Positions 1 through 9,284 of a stretch of DNA of 64,000 nt are shown here, one piece after another. Position 1 is the first letter of the stretch; the number at the start of each line of letters is the position of its first letter. Below the pieces are notes generated by a model. The model searched no databases. It had not been told where the DNA came from and saw nothing but the letters and a program-made list of their open reading frames with translations. The stretch covers positions 682,001-746,000 of the forward strand of contig NZ_JACHZQ010000001.1 in assembly GCF_014193655.1 (NCBI RefSeq), written 5' to 3'. This DNA comes from Rhizobium sp. BK313 (GTDB lineage: Bacteria; Pseudomonadota; Alphaproteobacteria; Rhizobiales; Rhizobiaceae). The position numbers and the translations under genes were made by a program.

Positions 1-263
1 CCGACAGTATTTTCCTGGCACCGGTGTACGCCGCTGGCGAAGACCCGATCGAGGGTGCGGATTCGCAGGCGCTGGTGTCGCGCATCAAGGCAGGCGGCCA
101 TCGTGACGCGCGCTATCTGCCGTCCCAGGAAGAGCTTGCGCGCATGGTCGCGGAGATTGCGCGACCGGGTGATTTTGTGGTTCTGTTGGGGGCTGGCAGC
201 ATCACTTATTGGGCAGCTTCATTGCCAAAGGAATTGGAAGGCCTCTCGGGTAAGTCCGCATGA
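1..263 (+). CDS. murC: UDP-N-acetylmuramate--L-alanine ligase, C-terminal end (partial)
   Basis: The frame is open from the window edge (first full codon at 3) to TGA at 261-263, giving about 86 residues. MurC is the cytoplasmic ATP-dependent ligase that adds L-Ala to UDP-MurNAc in peptidoglycan precursor synthesis. Visible features match the end of the C-terminal Mur ligase domain: an APVYAAGE segment, then [15 protein letters not shown], followed by a short tail. The ATP-binding and central domains lie outside the window. The stop overlaps the murB start in an ATGA arrangement, which implies translational coupling within the dcw operon. GTG at 24 is only an internal Val codon, not a start. 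Confidence 0.93.
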   Translation, partial: DSIFLAPVYAAGEDPIEGADSQALVSRIKAGGHRDARYLPSQEELARMVAEIARPGDFVVLLGAGSITYWAASLPKELEGLSGKSA

Positions 264-1234
264 AACAGGTGAATGGGGAAAAGCTTCTGGCGTCGCTCGG
301 CGACAGCGTAAAGGATATCCGGGGCCGGTTGACGCCGGATGCGCCGATGGATCGTGTCACATGGTTTCGCGCCGGTGGGCTGGCGGAGCTGATGTTCCAG
401 CCACATGATACGGACGACCTGATCGATTTCCTGAAAGTCCTGCCGGCCGAAGTGCCGCTGACGGTGGTGGGTGTCGGTTCGAATATCCTGGTGCGCGACG
501 GCGGTATTCCGGGTGTTGTTCTGCGCCTATCGGCCAAGGGCTTCGGTTCGGTCGAGCTTGCGGGTGAGAACCGTATCCTGGCTGGCGCCATTTGCCCGGA
601 TAAGCATGTTGCCGCCATGGCCATGGATAACAGCATTGGCGGCTTTCACTTCTATTACGGCATTCCCGGCGGTATCGGAGGCGCGGCACGCATGAATGCC
701 GGCGCCAACGGCTCCGAGACGCGCGATCGCGTCGTCGAAGTGCACGCGGTTGACCGCAAGGGTAAGAAGCATGTGCTGACCAATGCCGAGATGGGTTACA
801 CCTATCGTCATTCGACGGCATCGGACGATCTGATCTTTACCCATGTTCTTTTCGAGGGATATCCTGAGGATCGGGCCAAGATCCGCGCCGAGATGGATGC
901 CGTGCGTGCGCATCGCGAGACGGTGCAGCCGATTCGAGAGAAGACCGGTGGTTCGACATTCAAGAACCCCGAGGGACATTCCGCCTGGAAGCTGATTGAT
1001 GAAGCCGGCTGCCGTGGCCTCGTCATCGGCGGCGCGCAGATGTCGTCGCTGCACTGCAATTTTATGATCAATATGGGGCAGGCGACCGGTTACGATCTTG
1101 AATATCTCGGCGAGCAGGTCCGTCGCGAGGTCTTCGAAAATTCCGGCATCAAGCTGGAATGGGAAATCAAGCGTCTCGGCTGCTTCATGCCTGGTCGCGA
1201 GGTCCGGCCGTTTCAGGGTGTGACGACGGAATAG
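260..1234 (+). CDS. murB: UDP-N-acetylenolpyruvoylglucosamine reductase
   Basis: 324 residues, a usual length for the shorter MurB type. This cytoplasmic flavoenzyme reduces UDP-GlcNAc-enolpyruvate to UDP-MurNAc with NADPH. The FAD-binding (PCMH) half shows [13 protein letters not shown] near residues 70-82 and [16 protein letters not shown] near 133-148. The C-terminal MurB domain carries [10 protein letters not shown] near 228-237, where the Ser is the expected proton donor, then EAGCRG. The ATG overlaps the murC stop (ATGA). It is the last gene of its operon: a strong symmetric hairpin follows about 45 bases downstream. Confidence 0.96.
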   Translation: MKQVNGEKLLASLGDSVKDIRGRLTPDAPMDRVTWFRAGGLAELMFQPHDTDDLIDFLKVLPAEVPLTVVGVGSNILVRDGGIPGVVLRLSAKGFGSVELAGENRILAGAICPDKHVAAMAMDNSIGGFHFYYGIPGGIGGAARMNAGANGSETRDRVVEVHAVDRKGKKHVLTNAEMGYTYRHSTASDDLIFTHVLFEGYPEDRAKIRAEMDAVRAHRETVQPIREKTGGSTFKNPEGHSAWKLIDEAGCRGLVIGGAQMSSLHCNFMINMGQATGYDLEYLGEQVRREVFENSGIKLEWEIKRLGCFMPGREVRPFQGVTTE

Positions 1235-1277
1235 GCTTTTCGCCGCACCTTTCCCTAGTGTTTGATTCAGCAAAAAG

Positions 1278-1302
1278 AAGGCCGGGTTTTCACCCGGCCT
1301 TT
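1278..1302. terminator. Bidirectional terminator between murB and the MHS transporter
   Basis: An 11-base perfect inverted repeat (AAGGCCGGGTG-type arms, small T-rich loop) lies between the converging ends of murB and the minus-strand transporter. It has A-rich sequence on the left and T-rich sequence on the right, so it can end transcription from both sides. Confidence 0.8.
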
Positions 1303-1335
1303 TCAATTGGTTACGGCGAAGCTCTCAAAATTCTC

Positions 1336-2667
1336 TCAAACTTCGTCGTTGCCCGACAGCAGAATGCCGATCAACGAGAGAACAGCGGCCAGCGCCAGAT
1401 AGTAGCCGACATAGCCGAGGCCGTAGTTCGAGGCGAGCCAGGTGGCGATATAAGGCGCCAGCGAGGCGCCGACGATGCCGCCGAGGTTGAAGGTCATCGA
1501 TGCGCCAGTATAGCGCACGGCGGTCGGGAAGGGGGCGGCAAGTGCCGCGCCTATCGGGCCGTAAGTGAAGCCCATCAAAGCCAGGCCGATGATCGAGCAA
1601 GCGAATGCGCCGGCGAGGCCCGCGGTCAGCAGCGTCGAATAGAACAGGCCGAAGATCAGGATGCCGATCGTCGTCAGGATCAGAACCAGCCGGCGCGAGT
1701 AGCGATCCGACAACAGGCCGGAGATCGGGATCGTCAGGCCGAAAAAGACGACGCCAACGAGCTGGACGACCAGGAACTGGCCCTGCGAATAGCCGAGACC
1801 TGCCGGGAGCGGCCCTGTGCCGACCGGTCGGGTGCCCCAGCTCAGCGTGAATGCCGTCATCAGATAGAAGAGCACGAAGGTCGCAACCGCGATAATGGTG
1901 CCGAGCACAAGGCTGCGGAGATGCGAGCGGAAGATGACTGCGATCGGAACCGAGACGCGCTCCTGCTTTTCGATGGCACGGCGGAATTCCGGTGTTTCAG
2001 TGATCTTCAGACGGACGTAAAGGCCAATTGCCACCAGCGCCAGGCTGATGAGGAAGGGAATGCGCCAGCCATAATCGAGGAAGTCGGCATCCGGCATGCT
2101 TTCACGCAGGATCAGGAACAGACCAGCCGACAGGATGAAGCCGATCGGCGCGCCGAGCTGCGGGAACATGGCGTACCAGCTCCGCTTGCCCTCGGGTGCA
2201 TTTTCCGTGGCGAGTAGCACTGCGCCGCCCCATTCACCGCCGAGGCCAAGACCCTGGCCGAGACGGCAGAGCGCCAGCAGCAGCGGTGCGAGAACGCCGA
2301 TCGAATCGTAGCCTGGGAGAAGGCCGATCACGACGGTCGAAAGACCCATGGTCATCAGTGCTGCCACCAACGTCGCCTTGCGGCCGACCCTGTCGCCGAA
2401 ATGGCCGAAGATCATCGCGCCGATCGGCCGGGCGAAGAAGGCGATGGAGAAGGTTGCAAAGGATTGAAGCGTCGCCGAAGTGGGGTCGCTTGCCGGGAAA
2501 AATAGCTTGGGGAAGACGATAACCGCCGCCGTCGCATAAACGTAAAAGTCGAAAAATTCGATCGTTGTGCCGATAAGGCTCGCGATCAGAACGCGTGCCG
2601 GGGAATTCGCAACGACGCTGTTCGATGACGAGGGAGTCGGCGATAAAGGAGATATCGCGTCAGTCAT
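1336..2667 (-). CDS. MFS transporter of the metabolite:H+ symporter (MHS) family
   Basis: 443 residues with about twelve hydrophobic segments. The N-terminal part matches MHS proteins (the ProP/ShiA/KgtP type): IGTTIEFFDFYVYATAA in the first membrane helix, then the MFS loop motif FGHFGDRVGRKATL near residues 88-101, and LGLGGEWGGAVLLATE near 140-155, a hallmark of this subfamily. It would import an organic acid, betaine or similar solute with protons across the inner membrane; the substrate cannot be read from sequence. It interrupts the usual murB-ddl arrangement on the opposite strand. Upstream (2689-2726) are repeated CCTTAGC elements that may be a regulator site. Confidence 0.88.
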   Translation of the reverse strand: MTDAISPLSPTPSSSNSVVANSPARVLIASLIGTTIEFFDFYVYATAAVIVFPKLFFPASDPTSATLQSFATFSIAFFARPIGAMIFGHFGDRVGRKATLVAALMTMGLSTVVIGLLPGYDSIGVLAPLLLALCRLGQGLGLGGEWGGAVLLATENAPEGKRSWYAMFPQLGAPIGFILSAGLFLILRESMPDADFLDYGWRIPFLISLALVAIGLYVRLKITETPEFRRAIEKQERVSVPIAVIFRSHLRSLVLGTIIAVATFVLFYLMTAFTLSWGTRPVGTGPLPAGLGYSQGQFLVVQLVGVVFFGLTIPISGLLSDRYSRRLVLILTTIGILIFGLFYSTLLTAGLAGAFACSIIGLALMGFTYGPIGAALAAPFPTAVRYTGASMTFNLGGIVGASLAPYIATWLASNYGLGYVGYYLALAAVLSLIGILLSGNDEV

Positions 2668-2688
2668 GGTCCTACCAATTTAGATGAT

Positions 2689-2726
2689 GCTAAGGTTTCC
2701 TTAGCGGGAAGCGTGTGTCCTTAGCG
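2689..2726. promoter_or_regulatory. Inverted and direct CCTTAGC repeats upstream of the MHS transporter
   Basis: GCTAAGG (2689-2695), TTT, CCTTAGC (2699-2705) form a perfect inverted repeat. TCCTTAGCG at 2698-2706 is repeated exactly at 2718-2726, that is 20 bases or about two helical turns apart. The block starts 22 bases upstream of the minus-strand transporter start, a suitable place for an operator. No regulator is identified. Confidence 0.45.
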
Positions 2727-2847
2727 CAATTTTTGTTCAGCGCAAACGTTTAAAAAGCAAGAAACGATTGAATGCGTGCTAATCTTTTGCCGTATTTGTT
2801 GATTCGTAAGCAATTGAGCGAGCGTTTGCCGTTTTTATAGGCGCCTG

Positions 2848-2877
2848 TCCGGTGAAATCTTACCGGAACCCTTTTTT
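2848..2877 (+). terminator. Hairpin with T-run in the aqpZ leader (possible attenuator)
   Basis: TCCGGT (2848-2853) and ACCGGA (2862-2867) form a 6-bp stem with an 8-base loop, followed by ACCC and a run of T residues (2872-2877). It lies about 50 bases upstream of the aqpZ ATG. Whether a transcript starts far enough upstream for this to act on aqpZ is not known. Confidence 0.4.
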
Positions 2878-2925
2878 CGTAAGTGGCTAACTTGCACTCT
2901 GGTTGAGGGCTGAGGAGATAGTTTT

Positions 2926-3612
2926 ATGCAAAAAAAACTGATTGCGGAGTTTCTTGGGACATTCTGGCTTGTGTTCGGCGGCTGCGGAAGTGCAATCTTT
3001 GCGGCAGCTTTTCCGAGCCTCGGTATCGGTTTTCTAGGTGTTGCTTTCGCGTTTGGGTTGACCGTGCTCACCATGGCCTTTGCGGTCGGGGGTGTGTCGG
3101 GTGGCCATTTCAATCCAGCGGTTTCGGTCGGTCTCACGGTTGCCGGCCGCTTCCCCGGTTCGCAGCTCATTCCCTATATCATCTCTCAGGTCGTCGGCGC
3201 GATAGTCGCAGCGGCCGTGCTCTATCTGATCGCCAGCGGCAAGGCTGATTTCCAGCTCGGCGGTTTTGCGGCCAACGGTTACGGCGAGCATTCGCCGGGC
3301 GGTTATTCCCTTGTATCGGCACTGGTCGCCGAAATCGTACTGACGTTGTTCTTCCTGATCGTGATTCTCGGCTCGACCAGCAGCAGGGTGCCGGCCGGTT
3401 TCGCACCGATCGCCATCGGCCTCGCGCTGACGTTGATCCATCTGATCTCGATCCCGATTACCAATACGTCGGTCAATCCGGCCCGTTCGACCGGCCAGGC
3501 ACTATTCGTCGGCGGCTGGGCGCTGCAGCAGCTCTGGCTGTTCTGGGTGGCCCCGATCGTAGGCGGCGCGCTCGGCGGACTCATTTGGAAACTGGTCGAC
3601 GATCGCGACTGA
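2926..3612 (+). CDS. aqpZ: Aquaporin Z
   Basis: 228 residues, the usual length for AqpZ, an inner-membrane tetrameric water channel. Both half-helix NPA motifs are present: GHFNPAVS near residues 61-68 and SVNPARSTG near 184-192, the second with the selectivity-filter Arg. Six hydrophobic segments are recognisable, starting with [19 protein letters not shown]. The start has a good ribosome site (GAGGAG about 10 bases upstream). It is a single-gene unit with its own terminator, placed between the murC-murB and ddl-ftsQAZ blocks, and it probably contributes to osmotic adjustment. Confidence 0.95.
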   Translation: MQKKLIAEFLGTFWLVFGGCGSAIFAAAFPSLGIGFLGVAFAFGLTVLTMAFAVGGVSGGHFNPAVSVGLTVAGRFPGSQLIPYIISQVVGAIVAAAVLYLIASGKADFQLGGFAANGYGEHSPGGYSLVSALVAEIVLTLFFLIVILGSTSSRVPAGFAPIAIGLALTLIHLISIPITNTSVNPARSTGQALFVGGWALQQLWLFWVAPIVGGALGGLIWKLVDDRD

Positions 3613-3637
3613 TTCAGGCTTGCAATAAGCCTCGCGA

Positions 3638-3668
3638 AGGCCCGCGCCGGACACCCCTGCGCGGGCCT
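3638..3668 (+). terminator. Terminator after aqpZ
   Basis: AGGCCCGCGC (3638-3647) pairs perfectly with GCGCGGGCCT (3659-3668) around an 11-base loop. ATTTGTTT follows. Confidence 0.75.
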
Positions 3669-3787
3669 ATTTGTTTAAAAATTTCTAAAGATCGATATTC
3701 AAACATAGCAACTCTCTGATTCTAATGGCAGAATTCTTCAAGTCGATTTGATTCGAAGAGATCGATGTCAGCGAGAGCGGCCAAAAG

Positions 3788-3818
3788 TTAACGAAAGTAA
3801 ACGCTTCATTAACCTTAA
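3788..3818 (+). promoter_or_regulatory. Candidate CtrA-type TTAA elements upstream of ddl
   Basis: TTAAC at 3788-3792 is followed by a near-match to the second half of the TTAA-N7-TTAA CtrA consensus (AAAC instead of TTAA). TTAACCTTAA follows at 3809-3818, about 95 bases before the ddl ATG. In alphaproteobacteria ftsQA/ftsZ transcription is cell-cycle controlled by CtrA. The match here is imperfect, so this is a candidate only. Confidence 0.3.
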
Positions 3819-3911
3819 TGCTGTTCTAATGGAGCGGTAAAAGACGTAGCGAGAATCGCTACTTAGCGATCAGGCAGACGTCGATTGAAGACGGTGAATT
3901 TGGGGGTATTG

Positions 3912-4838
3912 ATGGGTGGCAAGCATGTGGCTGTCCTTTTGGGCGGATTTTCCTCGGAGAGGCCGGTTAGCCTGTCTTCGGGAAAAGCATGCGCCGATGC
4001 CCTCGAGGCCGAAGGCTTTCAAGTCACGCGGGTCGATGTGGGGCGGGATGTATCCGCGCGCCTTGCTGATCTGAAACCCGATGTCGTTTTCAATGCTCTG
4101 CATGGTCCCTTCGGTGAAGACGGCACCATCCAGGGCATTCTTGAATATCTGCAGATCCCTTACACTCATTCGGGCGTGCTTGCTTCGGCGCTCGCCATGG
4201 ACAAGTCTCGTGCCAAGAGGGTGGCTGATGGCGTCGGCATTCCTGTCGCCGATTCGTTGGTAATGGACCGTTTCGCCATTGCTGGCAAACATCCGATGAA
4301 GCCGCCTTATGTCGTCAAGCCGGTACGGGAGGGTTCGAGTTTCGGTGTCGTGATCGTCAAGGAAGATCAGGCGCATCCGCCGCAGATCATCGCTTCCTCC
4401 GACTGGCGCTATGGCGATGAAGTGCTGGTTGAGCGTTTCATCTACGGCCGGGAGCTGACGTGCGGTGTCATGGGAGATACCGCGCTTGGCGTGACCGAGA
4501 TCGTGCCGCTGGGACATAGCTTCTACGATTATGATTCCAAATATGCAGAGGGTGGATCAAAACACGTCATCCCTGCTAAAATTTCACCGAATCTTTACCA
4601 AAAGATACAAATATTAGCGTTAAGGGCGCATCAAGCTATCGGCTGCCGTGGCGTCAGTCGATCTGACTTCCGTTATGACGATCGCTTTTCCGAAGAGGGC
4701 GAGCTTATCTGGTTGGAAATCAACACTCAGCCAGGCATGACACCTACCTCGCTCGTGCCCGAAATGGCCGCTCACGCCGGCTACTCTTTTGGCGAATTTC
4801 TCCGGTGGATGGTGGAGGACGCGTCTTGTTTGCGCTGA
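3912..4838 (+). CDS. ddl: D-alanine--D-alanine ligase
   Basis: 308 residues from ATG 3912, which I prefer to the in-frame TTG at 3885. GGGGGT lies just upstream and the protein then begins [20 protein letters not shown], the canonical Ddl start. It is an ATP-grasp enzyme that makes the D-Ala-D-Ala dipeptide for the pentapeptide stem. Visible motifs: the [12 protein letters not shown] loop near 65-76, [13 protein letters not shown] for ATP binding, and [13 protein letters not shown] near 270-282 with the Mg-binding Glu and Asn. The last codons overlap ftsQ, so the two genes are co-translated. Confidence 0.95.
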   Translation: MGGKHVAVLLGGFSSERPVSLSSGKACADALEAEGFQVTRVDVGRDVSARLADLKPDVVFNALHGPFGEDGTIQGILEYLQIPYTHSGVLASALAMDKSRAKRVADGVGIPVADSLVMDRFAIAGKHPMKPPYVVKPVREGSSFGVVIVKEDQAHPPQIIASSDWRYGDEVLVERFIYGRELTCGVMGDTALGVTEIVPLGHSFYDYDSKYAEGGSKHVIPAKISPNLYQKIQILALRAHQAIGCRGVSRSDFRYDDRFSEEGELIWLEINTQPGMTPTSLVPEMAAHAGYSFGEFLRWMVEDASCLR

Positions 4839-5758
4839 CGGTCAAAAATATGAGGCGGTCCCGCCACCGTGTCCCACTCGCGATTGACGATGTCGAGGAT
4901 GCGTTCGTGTTGCCGCGGCCGATGCGTCGTGCTGTGCGCTTCCTCGTGAGCCTAGGTTCCGGCCGCGTCAACATTCCAGCCCATACGGGCACGGTCTCCG
5001 CTCTCGCTCTCCTGGCTGCGACGGGCCTTTATGGCATGTCGATCGGTGGCCATACGCAGGACGTCGCGCAGGCAACGACTTCGGCTGCTGGCTTTGCAAT
5101 CGAAGACGTGAAGGTCTCGGGCAACGATCAGACCTCGGAAATCGAAATCCTGCAGCTTCTCGGTCTCGACGGCACGACTTCGCTGGTGGCGCTCGATGCC
5201 GATGCGGCTCGCCAGAAGATCGCGAGCCTGCCCTGGGTGCAAAGCGTCGAGGTCCGCAAGGTTTATCCGAAGACCGTCGAGGTGAAGCTCACGGAACGCA
5301 AGGCTTATGCCATCTGGCAACATGGTTCCGAACTGTCGCTGATCCAGAAGGACGGCAGTGTGATCGCGCCGCTGCGTGACAACAAGTTCGCCAAGCTGCC
5401 GCTTTTCGTCGGCCGTGATGCCGAAACGGCTGCGGCGTCGATCGATGATGAGTTTGCCAACTGGCCGGATGTTCGTGGCCATGTGAAGGCTTTCGTACGC
5501 GTCGCCGGCCGTCGTTGGGATCTCTATCTCGACAATGGTGTGATCATCAAATTGCCGGAAGACAACATTGATGGCGCCCTCGCAAGACTTACCAGGCTCG
5601 ACAAGGACGAGAACCTTCTGCAGCGCGATATTGCCGCTGTCGACCTTCGCCTTGACGACCGTACCGCCATTGAATTGACCCCGGATGCAGCGCTTCGCCG
5701 CCAGGCAGCGTTGGATGCAAGAACCAAGGCTTTGAAGAAAGCAGGGCAGGATACATGA
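4826..5758 (+). CDS. ftsQ: Cell division protein FtsQ
   Basis: 310 residues from TTG 4826, chosen because GGAGGA (4814-4819) sits six bases ahead; GTG 4805 is an alternative that would add seven residues. FtsQ is a bitopic inner-membrane divisome scaffold that links early and late division proteins. A basic cytoplasmic N-terminus is followed by one membrane segment ([20 protein letters not shown]). A POTRA domain comes next, beginning near [20 protein letters not shown], and then the FtsQ beta domain with [15 protein letters not shown]. It overlaps the ddl end by 13 bases, and its TGA overlaps the ftsA ATG. Confidence 0.92.
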   Translation: MFALTVKNMRRSRHRVPLAIDDVEDAFVLPRPMRRAVRFLVSLGSGRVNIPAHTGTVSALALLAATGLYGMSIGGHTQDVAQATTSAAGFAIEDVKVSGNDQTSEIEILQLLGLDGTTSLVALDADAARQKIASLPWVQSVEVRKVYPKTVEVKLTERKAYAIWQHGSELSLIQKDGSVIAPLRDNKFAKLPLFVGRDAETAAASIDDEFANWPDVRGHVKAFVRVAGRRWDLYLDNGVIIKLPEDNIDGALARLTRLDKDENLLQRDIAAVDLRLDDRTAIELTPDAALRRQAALDARTKALKKAGQDT

Positions 5759-7086
5759 GCTTATTCAGTTCGTCCCATTTCGGTCTGCCGCGCCTGAAGC
5801 CGCTGTCCTCCAAGCGGTCGCATATCGTATCCGTTCTCGATATCGGTTCGACGAAGGTCGTCTGCATGATCGGCCGGCTTACGCCGCGCGAGGAAAGCCA
5901 GGTTCTTCCGAACCGCACGCATAATATCGAGATCATCGGCATCGGCCATCAGCGTTCGCGCGGCATCAAGACCGGTGTGATCGCCGATCTCGACGCGCTG
6001 GAAAACGTTGTCCGTCTTTCGGTCGATGCCGCCGAGCGCATGGCCGGCCTCACTGTCGACAGCCTGATCGTCAACGTTTCCGCGGGTCGTCTCGGCAGCG
6101 ATATCTATACCGCCACCATCGATTTGGGCGGCCAGGAGGTCGAGGCCAACGATTTGAAGAAAGTCCTTGCCGCCGCTTGCCAGCAGTCGCTCCGCCAGGA
6201 TCGCGCCGTGCTGCATTCGCTGGCAACCGGCTATTCGCTCGACGGCGAACGCGGCATCCGCGATCCCCTGGCGATGTTTGGCGACGCGCTGGGTGTCGAT
6301 ATGCATGTGGTCACAGCGGAGCGCGCAGCCCTTCGCAATCTCGAACTCTGCATCAACCGCGCGCACCTTTCGGTCGAGGGCATGGTCGCAACGCCTTATG
6401 CCAGCGGTCTCGCCGCTCTCGTCGACGACGAAGTCGAGCTCGGTTGTGCCGCGATCGACATGGGCGGCGGTACGACCACGATCTCGGTCTTTGCCGAAGG
6501 CAAGCTGGTGCACACGGACGCCGTCAGCCTCGGTGGTCATCATGTCACCACCGACCTTGCCAGGGGTCTTTCGACGCGCATCGAGGATGCCGAGCGGCTG
6601 AAGGTAGTGCATGCCTCTGCGCTCGCGAATTCTTCGGAAGAGCGCGAACTGATTTCCATCCCGCCGATCGGCGAGGATGAACGCGACCAGCCCACGCAGG
6701 TGCCGAAGGCGCTGGTGTCGCGCATCGTCAAGGCCCGTATCGAGGAGACGCTGGAGCTGATCCGCGATCGTATCCAGCGTTCCGGTTTCAGCCCGATCGT
6801 TGGTAAGCGCGTCGTGCTGACGGGTGGTGCCAGCCAGTTGACCGGCTTGCCGGACGTGGCGCGGCGCATCCTTGCCCGCAACGTCCGCATCGGCCGCCCG
6901 ATGGGCGTATCCGGCTTGCCGACGGCGGCCAAAGGCCCCGCCTTTTCCACGGCGGTCGGACTGATGATCTATCCGCAGGTTGCGGACATGGAGACACATG
7001 CGGCGGGCAGCGGTCTGCTCTCGTCGCTTGGGGGTAACAACAGCCGCATCGGTCGCGTTGGCCAATGGCTGAAGGAGAGTTTCTGA
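5755..7086 (+). CDS. ftsA: Cell division protein FtsA
   Basis: 443 residues. FtsA is an actin-fold ATPase that tethers FtsZ filaments to the membrane and recruits later divisome proteins. The actin-family sites are visible: VLDIGSTKVVCMIGR (phosphate 1) near residues 25-39, AAIDMGGGTTTISVFAEG (phosphate 2) near 233-250, and VVLTGGASQLTGL (adenosine) near 352-364. The last residues (GQWLKESF) fit the amphipathic membrane-targeting helix. The ATG overlaps the ftsQ stop in ATGA. The gap to ftsZ is 110 bases. Confidence 0.95.
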   Translation: MSLFSSSHFGLPRLKPLSSKRSHIVSVLDIGSTKVVCMIGRLTPREESQVLPNRTHNIEIIGIGHQRSRGIKTGVIADLDALENVVRLSVDAAERMAGLTVDSLIVNVSAGRLGSDIYTATIDLGGQEVEANDLKKVLAAACQQSLRQDRAVLHSLATGYSLDGERGIRDPLAMFGDALGVDMHVVTAERAALRNLELCINRAHLSVEGMVATPYASGLAALVDDEVELGCAAIDMGGGTTTISVFAEGKLVHTDAVSLGGHHVTTDLARGLSTRIEDAERLKVVHASALANSSEERELISIPPIGEDERDQPTQVPKALVSRIVKARIEETLELIRDRIQRSGFSPIVGKRVVLTGGASQLTGLPDVARRILARNVRIGRPMGVSGLPTAAKGPAFSTAVGLMIYPQVADMETHAAGSGLLSSLGGNNSRIGRVGQWLKESF

Positions 7087-7087
7087 G

Positions 7088-7134
7088 TGCCTGATCCCGG
7101 ATCGCGGCAAGCGCTTTCCGGGCAGGGGTCAGGC
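7088..7134 (+). other. Imperfect hairpin between ftsA and ftsZ
   Basis: GCCTGATCCCGGA near 7089-7101 can pair in two blocks with TTCCGGG and GTCAGGC (7116-7134), leaving a bulge. It has no T-run. It may be an RNA processing or stability element that lets ftsZ be expressed at a level different from ftsA. This is inference from position only. Confidence 0.35.
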
Positions 7135-7196
7135 GAGTGAAATATAGTGAATTGGCCGGCGTGGCGATGCGGCCATAGAGAGAAGGAACGGGTACC

Positions 7197-8954
7197 ATGA
7201 CTATCAAGCTGCATAAGCCAGATATCACCGAGCTGAAGCCGCGGATCACCGTGTTCGGTGTCGGTGGTGGTGGCGGCAATGCCGTCAACAACATGATCAC
7301 GGCAGGCTTGCAAGGCGTCGATTTCGTCGTCGCCAATACAGACGCACAGGCTTTGACGATGACGAAGGCAGAGCGGATCATCCAGCTCGGCGTCAATGTC
7401 ACCGAAGGCCTCGGCGCCGGCTCGCAGCCGGAAGTCGGCCGCGCGGCTGCTGAAGAGTGCATCGACGAGATCATCGATCATCTGAACGGTACCCACATGT
7501 GCTTCGTCACCGCCGGCATGGGCGGCGGCACGGGCACGGGTGCTGCGCCGGTCGTTGCACAGGCCGCCCGCAACAAGGGCATCCTGACCGTTGGCGTTGT
7601 CACCAAGCCGTTCCATTTCGAAGGTGGTCGCCGCATGCGGCTCGCCGAAATGGGCATCCAGGAACTGCAGAAATCGGTCGACACGCTGATCGTCATTCCG
7701 AACCAGAACCTGTTCCGTATCGCCAACGACAAGACGACATTCGCCGATGCGTTCTCGATGGCTGACCAGGTTCTCTATTCGGGTGTTGCGTGCATCACCG
7801 ATCTGATGGTGAAGGAAGGTCTTATCAACCTCGACTTCGCCGACGTCCGTTCGGTCATGCGCGAAATGGGCCGCGCTATGATGGGCACAGGCGAGGCTTC
7901 CGGCCAGGGACGCGCAATGCAGGCTGCTGAGGCTGCCATCGCCAATCCGCTGCTCGACGAAACCTCGATGAAGGGTGCACAGGGCCTGCTGATCTCGATC
8001 ACCGGCGGCCGTGACCTCACTCTGTTCGAAGTCGACGAAGCTGCGACCCGCATCCGCGAAGAAGTCGATCCAGACGCCAACATCATCCTCGGTGCTACCT
8101 TCGACGAATCGCTGGAAGGCATCATCCGTGTGTCCGTCGTCGCGACCGGCATCGATCGCGCGATCAACGAAGCGGCCGACAAGGCTATGGAATTCCGTCC
8201 GGTCGCAAAGCCGGTTGTCCGTCCCTCCGCGGCCGTTGCTCCGGCAGCGGCCGCAGCTCAGCCTGCCCATGTCGCGCAGGCACCGAAGGCCGTTGTCGAT
8301 CCGATCGCGCAGACCATCCGTATGGCGGAAGCCGAAATGGAACGCGAATTGGAAATCCAGCCTATCCGCCAGCAGCAACCGGTAATGCAGCAGCAGCCGG
8401 TCGCTCAGGAGGAAACCTTCCGTCCGCAGAGCCGCATCTTTGCAGCCGCACCGGAGGCACAGCCGATGCGTCAGGCTCCGCTTCAGCAGCAGCCGGCCCC
8501 GGTCATGCATCAGCAGCCCCCGATGCAGCACCAGCCGGCTCCCGCGCAGATGCAGCAGCCGATCCGTCAGGAGCCGGTCATCCGGCAGGCTGCCGAGCAG
8601 GTCCGCATGCCGAAGGTCGAGGATTTCCCGCCGGTCGTGAAGGCCGAGATGGAACATCGGGCTCAGCCGGTTGCCGCCCAAGCTACCGAGGAGCGCGGTC
8701 CGATGGGCCTGCTGAAGCGAATCACCAATTCGCTTGGTCGCCGCGACGAGGACCCGGCTTTCAGCGACATGACGGCTTCGGCTCCGAACGCCGCCTCGCA
8801 ACAGCGCCGTCCGCTGTCACCGGAAGCCAGCCTCTACGCACCGCGTCGTGGCCAGCTCGATGAGCAGGGCCGTCAGGTTCCGCAGGCACGCATGGCAACC
8901 CAGGAAGACGACCAGCTCGAAATACCGGCTTTCCTGCGCCGGCAGTCGAATTGA
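7197..8954 (+). CDS. ftsZ: Cell division protein FtsZ with long C-terminal extension
   Basis: 585 residues, about 200 longer than typical FtsZ and like the long FtsZ1 of rhizobia. It is the tubulin-like GTPase that forms the Z ring. The GTPase core runs to about residue 320: [15 protein letters not shown] near 18-32, the tubulin signature [11 protein letters not shown] near 109-119, and the T7 loop NLDFADV near 215. Residues 330-510 form a low-complexity Ala/Gln/Pro linker with many QQQP and QQP units. The end, [12 protein letters not shown], is the conserved peptide bound by FtsA and other partners. AGAGAAGGAAC upstream is the ribosome site. Confidence 0.96.
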   Translation: MTIKLHKPDITELKPRITVFGVGGGGGNAVNNMITAGLQGVDFVVANTDAQALTMTKAERIIQLGVNVTEGLGAGSQPEVGRAAAEECIDEIIDHLNGTHMCFVTAGMGGGTGTGAAPVVAQAARNKGILTVGVVTKPFHFEGGRRMRLAEMGIQELQKSVDTLIVIPNQNLFRIANDKTTFADAFSMADQVLYSGVACITDLMVKEGLINLDFADVRSVMREMGRAMMGTGEASGQGRAMQAAEAAIANPLLDETSMKGAQGLLISITGGRDLTLFEVDEAATRIREEVDPDANIILGATFDESLEGIIRVSVVATGIDRAINEAADKAMEFRPVAKPVVRPSAAVAPAAAAAQPAHVAQAPKAVVDPIAQTIRMAEAEMERELEIQPIRQQQPVMQQQPVAQEETFRPQSRIFAAAPEAQPMRQAPLQQQPAPVMHQQPPMQHQPAPAQMQQPIRQEPVIRQAAEQVRMPKVEDFPPVVKAEMEHRAQPVAAQATEERGPMGLLKRITNSLGRRDEDPAFSDMTASAPNAASQQRRPLSPEASLYAPRRGQLDEQGRQVPQARMATQEDDQLEIPAFLRRQSN

Positions 8955-8966
8955 TCCGGTAAAGAT

Positions 8967-8984
8967 CATCCTATTAATAGGATG
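8967..8984. repeat. Perfect 18-bp palindrome just after ftsZ
   Basis: CATCCTATTAATAGGATG is an exact palindrome without a spacer, 12 bases after the ftsZ stop and upstream of the terminator at 9001. A protein dimer site or a transcript-end structure is possible. The AT-rich centre has no loop, so a DNA site is at least as likely as an RNA hairpin. Confidence 0.6.
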
Positions 8985-9000
8985 CTAACCATGTTTGTTG

Positions 9001-9036
9001 AATCCGGGGCTTATCGGCCCCGGATTTCTTTATTTT
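9001..9036 (+). terminator. Rho-independent terminator after ftsZ
   Basis: AATCCGGGGC (9001-9010) pairs perfectly with GCCCCGGATT (9017-9026), with a 6-base loop and TTTCTTTATTTT following. Confidence 0.85.
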
Positions 9037-9284
9037 CGACCTGTCTTTAATTCTAAAATTACCTAGCAAATTCAATCGTCTGCTTTCGTAACAAAACGAA
9101 AGAAACAGTGATTTGGAATGCGATGTCCCCGCGCGTATGTAGGTAGCAAGCGAGCCTGCGGAATCGCATTTGGCAACTGTTGCATGTGAGTTCGCGGAGT
9201 AGGTAACAGACTGAACCAGCAATGAGGGCAGGGGTCCAAAGGTGACCGCCCGGTCTGGAACAGACAGACGAAGGCAGAATTTAT
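9037..9284 (+). other. Long leader region upstream of lpxC
   Basis: About 250 bases between the ftsZ terminator and lpxC contain no convincing ORF. The AT-rich first part (9040-9120) with CTTTCGT and ACGAAAG in inverted orientation (9081-9102) is the likely promoter region of lpxC, which is transcribed separately from ftsZ because of the terminator. Confidence 0.4.

Noticed and set aside
1159..2217. Long plus-strand ORF (352 codons) opposite the MHS transporter
   Set aside because: It is antisense to a clear membrane protein and has Arg/Glu/Gln-rich composition typical of shadow frames.
5761..7110. Minus-strand ORF of 449 codons opposite ftsA
   Set aside because: Shadow frame of ftsA: composition is His/Arg/Asp-rich and no domain is seen.
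6969..8801. Minus-strand ORF of 610 codons opposite ftsZ
   Set aside because: Shadow frame of a gene with strong codon bias; no start signal and no domain.
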